Source: Bacteroidales bacterium UBA1309 (GTDB lineage: Bacteria; Bacteroidota; Bacteroidia; Bacteroidales; Dysgonomonadaceae). From it: DNA of 64,000 bases. The notes beneath the pieces are model-generated. The model saw only the letters and a program-made list of their open reading frames with translations. It was not told the DNA's origin and ran no database searches. Shown here one piece after another: positions 16,544 to 26,070 of this stretch (position 1 is its first letter; each line of letters opens with the position of its first letter). The stretch is taken from assembly GCA_002307185.1 (NCBI GenBank), contig DBTT01000011.1:1-64000 (forward strand), read 5' to 3'. A program made the position numbers and the translations under genes.

Positions 16544-18727
16544 TTAATTGGCCATATCCGAAAGGAATTTGATGCGAACCAATCGGATTTCCTCTTCCGA
16601 GCAATCGCCCAATTCGTTGATGGCAGCTTCCAAATCGTCGCTTTCGGCCTGTTGGAAATAATCGAATATGTCTGCCAACTTATCTTCGTCAATCACCTCA
16701 TCCAAGAAATAGTCAATGTTGATTTTTGTTCCGGAATAGACAATAGCCTCAATTTCGGTCAACAACTCATTGAAATCAATCCCTTTCGACTCAGCCAAAT
16801 CGTCGAGTGCCACCTTGCGGTCGATACTCTGAACAATAGCCACTTTGAGCTTGGACTTGTTAGCCACCGTTTTCACCCGAAGATCTTCGGGACGTTCTAT
16901 CTCGTTCTCCTCAACGTGTTTCTTAATTAGGGCAACAAATTCCGCTCCATAGCGTTTGGCTTTTCCAGCCCCTACGCCAGGAATATTTTGCAATTCATCG
17001 ATGTTGATCGGATAGATGGTGGCCATGGCCTCCAAAGAGGGATCCTGAAAGATGACATAAGGAGGCACATTGAGCTTCTTGGCCATTTTCTTGCGCAAAT
17101 CGCTCATGATAGAGAACAAGACCGGATCCATGGCAGAACTTCCGCCAGATGTTTTGATGGCCACTTCTTCACTATCCTCTTCATCAAAATCGTTGTCTTG
17201 AACAATCTTGAATGAAACCGGCTTTTTCAGAAAATCCTTTCCTTTTTTAGTCACCTTTAGCAACCCATAATTTTCGATATCCTTATCCATGTATCCTTCA
17301 ATCAAAGCGTGACGGATAACGGAATTCCATGTTTTTTCATCTTCGTCATCACCTGAACCGAAAACCTCCAGATCTTGATGACTATAAGTCTCAATCTCGG
17401 AAGTTTCCTTGCCCATTAAGACGTTAACGACATACTCTGTTTTAAATTTTTCTTTTAATGCAATTACAGCCTCTAAGACTGTTTGTAATAGTTCCTGAGC
17501 TTCCACTTGTTTTTTTGGATTTAAACAATTGTCACAATTCCCACAATTCTTTTCTGAATATTCTTCACCAAAATAGTGCAACAGCACTATCCGGCGACAT
17601 ATAGCTGCTTCTGCATAAGCTGCTGTTTCCAACAAAAGTTGTTTACCAATCTCTTGTTCGGCCACAGGCTTTCCTTGCATGAATTTTTCTAACTTTACAA
17701 GATCCTTGTTTGAATAGAAGGTGATACATTGCCCTTCTCCCCCATCTCGACCAGCACGCCCGGTTTCTTGGTAATAACCTTCCAAACTTTTCGGGATGTC
17801 GTAATGAACCACAAAGCGAATATCCGGCTTGTCGATCCCCATCCCGAATGCGATGGTAGCAACAATCACATCAACTTTTTCGAGCAAAAACGAATCTTGA
17901 TTGTCCGACCGTGTGGCTGCATCCATTCCTGCATGGTAAGCCAAAGCATTGATTTTATTCGCTTTCAATATTTCAGCAAATTCCTCCACCTTTTTGCGAC
18001 TCAAGCAATAAACGATCCCTGACTTTCCTTTCTGCGAACGAATATACCTGATTATATCCTTATCCACATCATCGGTTTTGGGGCGGATCTCATAATACAG
18101 GTTCGGACGATTAAACGAAGACCTGAATACAAGCGCATCCGTCATCCCCAAGGTTTTCTGTATATCGTGCTGCACTTTAGGCGTTGCAGTGGCTGTCAAA
18201 GCAATAATAGGATGGCGGCCTATTTCATTAATTATAGGCCTTATCCGTCTATATTCCGGCCTAAAATCGTGCCCCCATTCTGAAATGCAATGGGCTTCAT
18301 CAACTGCAAAAAACGAAATTTTAATTTGCTTTAAAAATTCGGCATTTTCAATCTTATTGAGCGATTCGGGAGCCACATAGAGCATCTTCGTCTTGCCTGC
18401 CAATATATCATTTTTGACCTGTTCTATGGATGCTTTGTTCAACGATGAATTCAAAAAATGAGCAATGCCTTCTTCTTCGCTGAAATTGCGCATGGCATCT
18501 ACCTGATTCTTCATCAACGCTATCAATGGAGATATGATTATGGCCGTTCCTCCCATCAGCAAAGCCGGCAATTGATAGCACAACGACTTTCCTCCACCGG
18601 TCGGCATCAACACAAAGGTATCGTTCAGTGCCAACACATTCTCAATAATGGCTTTCTGGTTGCCTTTGAATGTGTCAAATCCAAAGTTTTTCTTTAGCTC
18701 TTGATATAAAAAATCGACATTTGGCAT
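16544..18727 (-). CDS. recQ: ATP-dependent DNA helicase RecQ
   Basis: 3'-5' helicase for recombinational repair. Superfamily 2 motifs: Walker A MPTGGGKSLCYQLPAL, DEAH in FFAVDEAHCISEWGHDFRPEYRRI, LTATATP, and motif VI YYQETGRAGRDG. The RecQ C-terminal zinc site is CRR...NCGNCDNC (about 380-400). A winged helix and one HRDC domain (about 525-600: DPSLEAMATIYPINIDELQNIPGVGAGKAKRYG) follow. The last ~115 residues, rich in Asp and Glu, are an extension often seen in Bacteroidota RecQ. Confidence 0.96.
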   Translation of the reverse strand: MPNVDFLYQELKKNFGFDTFKGNQKAIIENVLALNDTFVLMPTGGGKSLCYQLPALLMGGTAIIISPLIALMKNQVDAMRNFSEEEGIAHFLNSSLNKASIEQVKNDILAGKTKMLYVAPESLNKIENAEFLKQIKISFFAVDEAHCISEWGHDFRPEYRRIRPIINEIGRHPIIALTATATPKVQHDIQKTLGMTDALVFRSSFNRPNLYYEIRPKTDDVDKDIIRYIRSQKGKSGIVYCLSRKKVEEFAEILKANKINALAYHAGMDAATRSDNQDSFLLEKVDVIVATIAFGMGIDKPDIRFVVHYDIPKSLEGYYQETGRAGRDGGEGQCITFYSNKDLVKLEKFMQGKPVAEQEIGKQLLLETAAYAEAAICRRIVLLHYFGEEYSEKNCGNCDNCLNPKKQVEAQELLQTVLEAVIALKEKFKTEYVVNVLMGKETSEIETYSHQDLEVFGSGDDEDEKTWNSVIRHALIEGYMDKDIENYGLLKVTKKGKDFLKKPVSFKIVQDNDFDEEDSEEVAIKTSGGSSAMDPVLFSIMSDLRKKMAKKLNVPPYVIFQDPSLEAMATIYPINIDELQNIPGVGAGKAKRYGAEFVALIKKHVEENEIERPEDLRVKTVANKSKLKVAIVQSIDRKVALDDLAESKGIDFNELLTEIEAIVYSGTKINIDYFLDEVIDEDKLADIFDYFQQAESDDLEAAINELGDCSEEEIRLVRIKFLSDMAN

Positions 18728-18808
18728 ACTATTATTGCTTATTACGCAGAGTCAAAGTTGCATCTAATATAATCATTTTTCAAATATCACAAGTAGAAAT
18801 AAAAAAAA

Positions 18809-20050
18809 TCAATTGGCTAATTTCAATTTGCTCAAATGAGATGTCTCAATATTATGTTCTGCAAACTCTTTTGTAACATGCAAATGCTTTTGCTTGGACG
18901 ATGGGACATCGAACATGGCATCCATCATCATGGTTTCCACAATAGATCGAAGGCCGCGGGCGCCTAATTTAAATTCAATGGCTTTGTCAACGATATAATC
19001 AAACACCTCTTCGTCGAACTTCAAGGCAACGCCATCCATTTCAAACAATTTAACATATTGTTTAACGATGGAGTTTTTGGGTTCGGTGAGAATTCTGCGC
19101 AAAGTATCCCTATCCAACGGAGACAAGTAAGTGAGTATTGGCAGACGACCAATAATCTCCGGGATCAACCCAAAGGATTTCAAATCTTGCGGCGTTACGT
19201 ACTGAAGCAGATTGCTCCGGTCAACTTGAGCATTTTCAATCTTAGAGGCATAGCCCACAACCCGTGTGTTGAGCCTTTGGGCTATCTTTTTCTCTATCCC
19301 ATCAAAAGCACCGCCGCAAACAAACAAGATATTTTTGGTATCTACTGCGATCATCTTTTGATCGGGGTGTTTGCGTCCTCCCTGCGGCGGAACATTCACG
19401 ATAGAACCTTCCAGAAGTTTTAGCAAACCTTGCTGCACACCTTCTCCGCTCACATCACGAGTGATGGAGGGATTGTCTCCTTTACGGGCGATCTTGTCTA
19501 TTTCATCGATAAAAACGATGCCACGTTCAGCGGCAGGCACGTCGTAATCAGCAGCCTGCAACAAGCGGGTAAGTATGCTTTCAATATCTTCACCCACATA
19601 TCCGGCTTCGGTAAGAACTGTAGCATCCACAATGGCGAAAGGCACATGAAGAAGCTTAGCGATGGTTCTGGCCAAAAGGGTTTTCCCGGTGCCGGTGGAT
19701 CCGACCATGATAATGTTGGATTTCTCAATTTCCACATCGTTTGGGTCTGCAGGTTGCATTATCCTTTTGTAGTGGTTATAAACCGACACGGATAAATATC
19801 GCTTTGCTGCATCCTGGCCGATGATATATAAATCAAGAAAATCTTTGATTTGCTTTGGATTTGGTAAAGATTTCCGGTCAATTGCTCCAGCTTTCGAGGA
19901 ACTTTTTGAGAGCGAATCTTTGGTTATTTGATATGCCTGCTCGATACAGCTATCGCAAATATGTCCCGATAAACCCGCAATCAACAAGTTTACGTCATTT
20001 TCGCTACGGCCGCAAAAGCTACAATGGTCAGATGAATTTTTTTTTGCCAT
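18809..20050 (-). CDS. clpX: ClpXP ATPase subunit ClpX
   Basis: AAA+ unfoldase that feeds ClpP. The N-terminal zinc-binding domain has CSFCGR...GHICDSC (Cys4, residues 9-36), then Walker A GSTGTGKTLLART, Walker B IVFIDEIDKIA, and the ClpP-docking IGL-like loop in LKSFGLIPEIIGRLP. 413 residues is typical. clpP lies 73 bases upstream on the same strand, so clpP-clpX probably forms one transcript with recQ-coaD downstream. Confidence 0.97.
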   Translation of the reverse strand: MAKKNSSDHCSFCGRSENDVNLLIAGLSGHICDSCIEQAYQITKDSLSKSSSKAGAIDRKSLPNPKQIKDFLDLYIIGQDAAKRYLSVSVYNHYKRIMQPADPNDVEIEKSNIIMVGSTGTGKTLLARTIAKLLHVPFAIVDATVLTEAGYVGEDIESILTRLLQAADYDVPAAERGIVFIDEIDKIARKGDNPSITRDVSGEGVQQGLLKLLEGSIVNVPPQGGRKHPDQKMIAVDTKNILFVCGGAFDGIEKKIAQRLNTRVVGYASKIENAQVDRSNLLQYVTPQDLKSFGLIPEIIGRLPILTYLSPLDRDTLRRILTEPKNSIVKQYVKLFEMDGVALKFDEEVFDYIVDKAIEFKLGARGLRSIVETMMMDAMFDVPSSKQKHLHVTKEFAEHNIETSHLSKLKLAN

Positions 20051-20123
20051 TTTTATCGTTTAGTGGTAATTCTTCCCGGTCAATTGCATAGGAAAGGGCA
20101 CTTAAAAAACTGTTTTTGCTTGT

Positions 20124-20810
20124 TTAGATGTTACTCTTTGGCTTGTTTTTCAATAATACCTCGTCAATCATCCCATAAGCTTTAGCTTCTTCAGCTGTCA
20201 TCCAAAAATCACGATCCGAATCTCTTTCCACTTCTTCGATAGATTTCCCAGAATGTTCTGATATTATTTGATAGAGTTCCTTTTTCACTTTTCCAATTTC
20301 GCGCGCTGTGATTTCAATATCCGAGGCTTGCCCTTGGGCTCCGCCAAGCGGTTGGTGAATCATCACCCGGGAGTGTTTCAAAGCAAATCGTTTTCCCTTG
20401 GCACCGGCAACCAACAGCACTGCCGCAAACGATGCGGCCATCCCTGTGCAAATGGTGGATACCTGGCTGTCAATAAATTGCATTGTGTCGTAGATTCCAT
20501 AACCAGCATACACCGATCCACCGGGGGAGTTGATATAAATAGAAATATCTTTTCCTGGATCAGCGGAATCCAAATACAACAATTGGGCTTGGATGACATT
20601 GGCCGAGTAGTCGTCCACTTGAGTCCCCAAAAAGATAATGCGATCCATCATCAAACGGGAAAACACATCCATCTGCGCCACATTCAAAGAGCGTTCTTCG
20701 ATGATTGTTGGAGAGATATAGCTGCTTGTTATATCCATGTACTTGTCTAATGCCAAGCTGTTAATACCGATATGCTTGGTGGCATATTTCTTAAAATCTT
20801 TGATATCCAT
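20124..20810 (-). CDS. clpP: ATP-dependent Clp protease proteolytic subunit
   Basis: Serine protease barrel of ClpXP. The catalytic Ser is in CTGMAASFAAVLL and the His in RVMIHQPLGGAQGQASDIEI; SINSPGGSVYAGYGIYDTMQ is also present. A start 19 codons upstream is possible, but homologues begin at MDIKDFKKYATKH, so I use 20810. A Bacteroidota consensus promoter lies about 120 bases upstream. tig is further upstream on the same strand but is separated by its own terminator. Confidence 0.95.
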   Translation of the reverse strand: MDIKDFKKYATKHIGINSLALDKYMDITSSYISPTIIEERSLNVAQMDVFSRLMMDRIIFLGTQVDDYSANVIQAQLLYLDSADPGKDISIYINSPGGSVYAGYGIYDTMQFIDSQVSTICTGMAASFAAVLLVAGAKGKRFALKHSRVMIHQPLGGAQGQASDIEITAREIGKVKKELYQIISEHSGKSIEEVERDSDRDFWMTAEEAKAYGMIDEVLLKNKPKSNI

Positions 20811-20928
20811 TCCTATTTCTTTTTTTGAATTACGTTGAACAAATTGTGGGTAATTCGATGCTATCATTGGTTAATCAGATAAAATAAAACAAAGGTTTAT
20901 TCTGATAACGGATTTTTGTTCAGCTAAA

Positions 20929-20960
20929 CAAAGTTATGAATAAAAAATCGAATAAAACAA
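20929..20960 (-). promoter_or_regulatory. clpP promoter
   Basis: On the minus strand, TTG (20960-20958), a 21-base spacer, then TAACTTTG (20936-20929). It matches the Bacteroidota -33/-7 pattern and sits about 120 bases upstream of the clpP start. Confidence 0.6.
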
Positions 20961-21109
20961 GAACTTAATTCAGATTTTTCACCTCAAGCTACCTTTAAAG
21001 CTGAATCTTTCGCTTTAATTCTATAAAAAATGAATTTACAATCGAATCATTTTTAATACTTGCAATTATAATGCCAATACCAAAAGACTTATAAACAAGA
21101 TAGAAATGA

Positions 21110-21151
21110 GACAAAAAGGAGGCAACTTAATTTATCTTAAGCTGCCTCCTT
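21110..21151 (-). terminator. tig terminator
   Basis: AAGGAGGCA pairs with TGCCTCCTT and the stem continues as CTTAA/TTAAG with one mismatch. A short U-rich run (TTTGTC) follows on the minus strand. The remaining 20961-21109 holds no gene. Confidence 0.7.
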
Positions 21152-21180
21152 GTCACATATCTTTTCTCAAAACGGCCAAA

Positions 21181-22554
21181 TTATGCTTCAAGTTTGTTTT
21201 CTTCGAAGAATTTTTTGAATTCTTCCACACTGATAGATTCTTCTTTGACACCCAAAGTCGATTTTAAAGACTCGATAATTTTGCTTTCCATGGCGCGATC
21301 AACCAAATTACGAGCTGTATCTTTGTTTTTAAGAATCTCTTTGGCATAGTTTTCTACCATGTCTTCTGCCATAGACATCATCCCATATTGAGCAAACTGC
21401 GCCCTAGCTGCTTCTTTGGCAATAGCTGTCACGTCCGACTCTTCAACTTTCAAACCGTTGTCTTTCACGATTTTTTCCTTGATCAGGTGGTATGTCAAAT
21501 CTTTGACGATGGCAGGATATTCGGCTTCCACTGCTTCTGGAGTTTTGTCTTTTCCGGTTTCGAGCAACCACCTTTTCAACAAAGCATCGGCAAATTGAAG
21601 TTCGCCCACTTTGCCTTCCAGCAACACGCGGGCATCCAACAGGAATTTATAATCGCTGTCAGGAGCAAATTGCTGCTCGATCACCTCTTTCACCTTGGTA
21701 TGGAAATCAGCTTCGGTAGTCACCACATTCTCGCCAAATACCTTGTCAAACAAAGCCTGATCCAATTCAGCTTCCTGATAACGGGTCACATCTGTGATTT
21801 CAAAACTAAATTCGGCTGCAATATCTTGTAGTTCTTCTTTTTCCACATGAAGGAATGAAGCGATTTCGGTCTCGTTGCCATCATAAGCTTTTCCCGGGTT
21901 GAAAATGATTTTGTCGCCCACCTTTGCGCCGACAAATTTATCTTGTTCTTCCTTGTCTTTCATATAAGAAGCCATCAGGACAGCATTTTCAAGGTTAATC
22001 CCATCTTCTTTGGGTTGGCCGCCTTCAAGCTCCACGACAGTACCCTTCAACAAGTCGGTATCCTTTGCTTCTTCCTGAATGCTATCGTATTTGCCATAGT
22101 TTTGTTTGTAAGACGCAACCTGACGTTCAATCAATTCTTCTGTTGCCTCAATCTTATAATACGGGATCTCGTCGTTTTTGCTCAACGACAAATTGATTTC
22201 GGGAGCCAATGCCACATCGAAAGAAAATTCGTAATCACCTTCGTGCGCAAAGTCGATGGGTTGTTGTTTTTCCAAATTAGGAAGCGGTTCGCCCAAAACA
22301 TCCAATTTGTTGTCCTGGATGTATTTGTAGAGGTTTTCGCCTACCAGTTTGTTTATTTCTTCAGCCAAAATAGATTTGCCATACATTTTCTTCACCATTC
22401 CTACTGGAACTGTTCCCGGACGAAAACCCGGAACGTTTGCTTTTTTGCGAAAATCTTTCAATGATTTGTCCAATTTTTCCTGATAATCTGCTTTCGCAAT
22501 CGACACAGTTAGTATAGCGTTTACGCTATCCACATTGGTTTGAGTTACGTTCAT
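21181..22554 (-). CDS. tig: Trigger factor-like chaperone
   Basis: Ribosome-associated chaperone and peptidyl-prolyl isomerase. N-terminal ribosome-binding domain with the signature FRKKANVPGFRPGTVPVGMVKKMYG (Gly-Phe-Arg-Pro) at about residues 34-58. The middle FKBP-like domain (about 155-255) is divergent, as usual in Bacteroidota, and lacks an obvious PPIase active-site pattern. The C-terminal helical cradle extends to residue 457. A perfect promoter lies about 100 bases upstream and a terminator behind it, so it is a single-gene transcript. Confidence 0.93.
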   Translation of the reverse strand: MNVTQTNVDSVNAILTVSIAKADYQEKLDKSLKDFRKKANVPGFRPGTVPVGMVKKMYGKSILAEEINKLVGENLYKYIQDNKLDVLGEPLPNLEKQQPIDFAHEGDYEFSFDVALAPEINLSLSKNDEIPYYKIEATEELIERQVASYKQNYGKYDSIQEEAKDTDLLKGTVVELEGGQPKEDGINLENAVLMASYMKDKEEQDKFVGAKVGDKIIFNPGKAYDGNETEIASFLHVEKEELQDIAAEFSFEITDVTRYQEAELDQALFDKVFGENVVTTEADFHTKVKEVIEQQFAPDSDYKFLLDARVLLEGKVGELQFADALLKRWLLETGKDKTPEAVEAEYPAIVKDLTYHLIKEKIVKDNGLKVEESDVTAIAKEAARAQFAQYGMMSMAEDMVENYAKEILKNKDTARNLVDRAMESKIIESLKSTLGVKEESISVEEFKKFFEENKLEA

Positions 22555-22650
22555 ATTTGATGAATTATTTTAATGTATTATTGATTTCTATCTATTGGAT
22601 ATTGAATTACAAAGGGTTCGAAAGAAACGGATTCCTTGAATTTTGAGGTG

Positions 22651-22681
22651 CAAAATTAGTCTTAATATCCCAATAATCAAA
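22651..22681 (-). promoter_or_regulatory. tig promoter (full consensus)
   Basis: TTTG (22681-22678), exactly 19 bases, TAATTTTG (22658-22651) on the minus strand. Together with the other examples it indicates the Bacteroidota primary sigma factor. Confidence 0.7.
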
Positions 22682-22798
22682 CTTATTTTTCTTTTTTTAT
22701 TTATAAAGAAAATTCATCTATATTTCCCCACTGCCAAGCCAACTTGAAGTCGCCCCAACAGGGGATAAGCAGCTCTTGTTTTGCTGGAGAATTAAACG

Positions 22799-22830
22799 CA
22801 AGACGGATGGCCTGAAGCCACCCGTCCTGT
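22799..22830 (-). terminator. Hairpin downstream of the orphan gene at 22859
   Basis: GGACGGGTGGC pairs with GCCATCCGTCTT (minus strand, G-U wobble included). The T-run precedes rather than follows it on the minus strand, so this is not a textbook intrinsic terminator. Confidence 0.4.
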
Positions 22831-22858
22831 TAAAAAAAACAAAAAGAAAACAAGGGCG

Positions 22859-23383
22859 TTATTTGAACACAAGCCGTGCCGAATCAGCGGATAGCTCAAT
22901 ATTCAACCTCGCATCTTTGTTTTTGGGATGCCAATTCAATGCTTTGGTTTCCGACCTTGGTGTTTTGATGTAATGCGTATTGCTTCCAGAAAGGTTTTCT
23001 TCCTCAATTTGACAATTCTCCACCTTCCAATCGTACACTTTGTCAAGATCCAGATTCAGTTGTTTCAACCTGTTGTTTTTCAGATTCAAATTCCCACTGG
23101 CCGACTCCAGCCTATCGGCAATACAGGATTCTACTTTCACATCACCCTCGCTATTCACACGTATGAGTTGTGCATGCAATCCATTGATCTCGGTTTTCAT
23201 GCTTGGAACCAAATTGATAAAATCGACATTATCTGCATAAATCAGATAATTCACCCCGTCAATGCCCGATTTACCTTTACCTGCATACGAGGACTTGATT
23301 TTTTCCGAATCGATCACGATAAACAGGGTATCCTTATCCACTTTTATCCTGGTACACTTTTTCAATTCATTCGGCAAAAACAC
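22859..23383 (-). CDS. Orphan hypothetical protein, start uncertain
   Basis: 174 residues from a GTG at 23383. The frame is open back to a TAG near 23436 without any ATG, so the start is GTG or the gene has lost its 5' end. No signal peptide is visible although the sequence looks like an exported beta-rich protein: alternating short strands, LNLKNNRLKQLNLDLDKVYDWKVENCQIEEENL, an internal pattern resembling a solenoid. It may be a truncated relic whose N-terminus was replaced by mnmD, which ends about 49 bases upstream. I do not recognise the family. Confidence 0.5.
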   Translation of the reverse strand: MFLPNELKKCTRIKVDKDTLFIVIDSEKIKSSYAGKGKSGIDGVNYLIYADNVDFINLVPSMKTEINGLHAQLIRVNSEGDVKVESCIADRLESASGNLNLKNNRLKQLNLDLDKVYDWKVENCQIEEENLSGSNTHYIKTPRSETKALNWHPKNKDARLNIELSADSARLVFK

Positions 23384-23431
23384 TTTGTTCTTCTGCCCGT
23401 CGGATGTTGGCTTTTTAAATAATTCATTGCA

Positions 23432-24109
23432 CTAACATTCTCCGACAGGCTTTCTTGCCCGCAGCATCTCCCTCTTTCCTGGAGGGCCCGCTAAGCGTTC
23501 CACTTCAAAGCCACTTTTCTGCAACATTCGGCGCACAACTCCCTTGGCACAATAGGTCACAAAAATCCCGCCAGGCGAAAGAGTTTTGAAAAGCTTCGTG
23601 AAAATGGACTGTTTCCACATTTCCGGCTGTTTGTCGGGAGCAAAAGCATCGTAAAAAACAACATCAAACAATCCTTCACCATCCAAATCGTATTCCAACA
23701 AACTTCCTTGAATCTTTTTCAGATGAAAAAAGTCCGTAACATCCACCTGCTGATCCCATGCACAGAGATGCAAATCTTTGAAAACAGTTTTTTGTTCGGA
23801 TGAAAACAAGGATGGATAATTCAGGCTATTCACCAATTGCAGCGAAATAGGGAATAATTCGATAGAAGAATAGTAAATATTTTTTCGAGAATCTAAAGCG
23901 TCAAGATAAGTAAGGAGGGCGTTCAGCCCCGTGCCAAAGCCCACTTCAAAGATGCGTACAGTGTCTTTTTCGCAAGCACGGACACCTGCTTCAATATAAA
24001 CATGGCGCGACTCCTGCACGGCGCCATTCACCGAATGGTAATGTTCTTTAAGTTCTGGCACAAACAGCGTGTGCGAACCATCGTCTGTTTTTTCCAATAT
24101 CGTTTTCAC
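23432..24109 (-). CDS. mnmD: tRNA 5-methylaminomethyl-2-thiouridine methyltransferase domain protein (MnmD)
   Basis: SAM-dependent methyltransferase completing mnm5s2U34 in tRNA wobble positions; the stand-alone counterpart of the MnmC N-terminal half. Motifs: DGSHTLFVPELKEHYHSVNGAVQESRHVYIEAG, SAM site IFEVGFGTGLNALLT (about 53-67), FDVVFYDAFAPDKQPEMW and SPGGIFVTYCAKGVVRRML. The C-terminal GPPGKREMLRARKP is typical. 225 residues fits the MnmD form, with no FAD oxidase domain. It is on the minus strand behind the ispF terminator. Confidence 0.9.
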   Translation of the reverse strand: MKTILEKTDDGSHTLFVPELKEHYHSVNGAVQESRHVYIEAGVRACEKDTVRIFEVGFGTGLNALLTYLDALDSRKNIYYSSIELFPISLQLVNSLNYPSLFSSEQKTVFKDLHLCAWDQQVDVTDFFHLKKIQGSLLEYDLDGEGLFDVVFYDAFAPDKQPEMWKQSIFTKLFKTLSPGGIFVTYCAKGVVRRMLQKSGFEVERLAGPPGKREMLRARKPVGEC

Positions 24110-24209
24110 AAGAAGAGCAAATAATTATAGGGTTAGTAGGAACGGGAAATCAAAAACTTAAAGCCGAAAATCTCTCATACAAACCAACACAGCCAAAAGC
24201 ACCTCCCTG

Positions 24210-24248
24210 AAAAAAACATCGGAAACCGAACAAATTCGATTTCCGATG
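24210..24248 (-). terminator. Terminator of the porU-porV-ispF transcript
   Basis: ATCGGAAA pairs with TTTCCGAT around a 14-base loop, followed by GTTTTTT on the minus strand, just behind the ispF stop codon. Confidence 0.8.
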
Positions 24249-24257
24249 CAAAGATAG

Positions 24258-24740
24258 TCATTTTATTTTTTCTATAAGTGCTACTGCATAAGCAGAAAAG
24301 CCCTCTTCCCGGCCAACAAATCCCATTTTCTCGGATGTGGTGGCCTTAATTGACAAATAATCTTCCCCAATACCCAAAATTTCGGACATAACTTGCTGCA
24401 TTTTTGGAATATGTGGATTGATTTTCGGATGTTCGGCGCAAATGGTGGCATCAATATTACCAACTTTGTAGCCTTTTTGCAACAAAAGAGCTTTTGTGCG
24501 TGCCAACAAGAGCTTGCTGTCGATATTTTTGTATTCTCCTGCCGTATCGGGAAAATGGAAGCCGATATCCCTCAAATTAGCTGCTCCCAAAAGTGCATCA
24601 CAAATAGCGTGGATCAGCACATCGGCATCGGAATGCCCCAATAACCCTCGTGGATGATCTATCTTTATCCCACCAAGCCACAACTCCCTATTGTCAGCCA
24701 ACCTATGTACATCGTAACCGAATCCTACTCTAAAATTCAT
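24258..24740 (-). CDS. ispF: 2-C-methyl-D-erythritol 2,4-cyclodiphosphate synthase
   Basis: MEP-pathway isoprenoid enzyme. Metal ligands in GFGYDVHRL (Asp, His) and the later His in HSDADVLIHAICDALLGAANLRDIGFHFPDT. The C-terminal motif is ATTSEKMGFVGREEG. I chose MNFRVGFGYDVH (24740); an upstream in-frame ATG would overlap porV. 160 residues is standard. The porU-porV-ispF order matches what I recall for Porphyromonas, which supports the porV/porU calls. Confidence 0.96.
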   Translation of the reverse strand: MNFRVGFGYDVHRLADNRELWLGGIKIDHPRGLLGHSDADVLIHAICDALLGAANLRDIGFHFPDTAGEYKNIDSKLLLARTKALLLQKGYKVGNIDATICAEHPKINPHIPKMQQVMSEILGIGEDYLSIKATTSEKMGFVGREEGFSAYAVALIEKIK

Positions 24741-24753
24741 ACCAAGATAAAAA

Positions 24754-25962
24754 TTAACGCCCGCGGCCAAACAAGCTTTTCAAGCCATCCATATCAAACG
24801 AAATCGAAAAACGAAGTGTTTGGTCCAACGGATTAGTTTGGGCAGTTGAAACCAGATAAGAAGCATCCAACTGGAAAACATTCAATTTGAAACCGGCACC
24901 AAACGTGAAATATTTCCGATTCCCTTTGTTTTGGTTTTCATTGAAGTAACCTCCGCGAAGGGTAAATTGCTTGTTATAGTTGTATTCTACACCTGCCGAC
25001 CACATCACTTCTTGAAGTTCCTCCTTCAAACCACCCGGAGCATCGGAGAAAGACTTGAAAATCCCAGAAATAGCAGAATTCTGATTATTATAGGCATAAA
25101 CACGCAGTTCATAATCATCATCATCTTCATCATCTCCCTGTACCGGTGGGGTTGGTACAAGCAGCTTGTTAATATCCGCACTAAACGCAATGGTGTTGTA
25201 ATCATCCATGGGATATGTCAAGGAAGCTCCCAAACGCAAGTTGGTAGGAATATAGGAATAGTTGTCGCCACCATCGGTAGAAATTTTATTTCCAATATTG
25301 GAGACATTGAATCCCAGTCCAAGAAGTGCTTCCGTTTGGCCAAGCATCACATATGACTCGTTGTAACCCGAGATGTCGGCTGCAATGGTGTTGCCGGGAA
25401 CAATAGCATCCCCATCAGATCCTAAATACGAATAATCACTCCGTATGTATCGGAAAGCCACGCCCATCGAAAAGGATTGAGTTAGTTTGCGGGAATAAGC
25501 AATATCGAGAGCCATTTCATAGGGAGCAATTGAATAGGAACTGGTTTCCTCACCATCTTCATATATAGGCACATCTCCAATGGAAAAATAACGCAGGGAC
25601 GCACTCAAAGCCTGATTATTATCAGTCCCAAATTTGTAATAGCCGGTCACATTCGCTAAATAAATATCGTTCACTAATTTTTGCAGCCAAGGAGTATATG
25701 AAATGGAAATGCCTGATTTGCTCGTAGCAAATGCATATTTAGCTGGATTCCAATATTGGGAATATACGTCCGGCGAAGTTGCCACACCCACATCTCCCAT
25801 ACCCCCAGCACGTGCATCCGGCGCAATGCTCAACGAAGGGGCAGCGGTATTAATCGGATTAAATTTTTCCGTGTCATCACTTGAGGTATCTGCAAAAACA
25901 AATGCCAAAGACTGTGCCCCAAAAGCAAAAATCAAAATAAATATAATCTTTCTTGTGTTCAT
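24754..25962 (-). CDS. porV: Type IX secretion outer-membrane protein PorV
   Basis: Barrel protein that shuttles T9SS cargo from the translocon to the PorU sortase. Signal peptide MNTRKIIFILIFAFGAQSLAFVFA, then the family hallmark NTAAPSLSIAPDARAGGMGDVGVATSPDVYSQYWNPAKYAF. A long series of amphipathic strands follows (for example TNLRLGASLTYPMDDYNTIAFSADINKLLVP, ITLRGGYFNENQNKGNRKYFTFGAGFKLN). 402 residues is typical. ispF follows 13 bases downstream and porU precedes it by 108 bases on the same strand. Confidence 0.94.
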   Translation of the reverse strand: MNTRKIIFILIFAFGAQSLAFVFADTSSDDTEKFNPINTAAPSLSIAPDARAGGMGDVGVATSPDVYSQYWNPAKYAFATSKSGISISYTPWLQKLVNDIYLANVTGYYKFGTDNNQALSASLRYFSIGDVPIYEDGEETSSYSIAPYEMALDIAYSRKLTQSFSMGVAFRYIRSDYSYLGSDGDAIVPGNTIAADISGYNESYVMLGQTEALLGLGFNVSNIGNKISTDGGDNYSYIPTNLRLGASLTYPMDDYNTIAFSADINKLLVPTPPVQGDDEDDDDYELRVYAYNNQNSAISGIFKSFSDAPGGLKEELQEVMWSAGVEYNYNKQFTLRGGYFNENQNKGNRKYFTFGAGFKLNVFQLDASYLVSTAQTNPLDQTLRFSISFDMDGLKSLFGRGR

Positions 25963-26070
25963 TTCAACAATTTGTATATGAATGAATATTAGAATGGCAG
26001 AGAGATACTTCGTGAACGACTGCTTCCAAACTCTACCGGATTTCTAACATAAAACTTAAATAAATCAATT

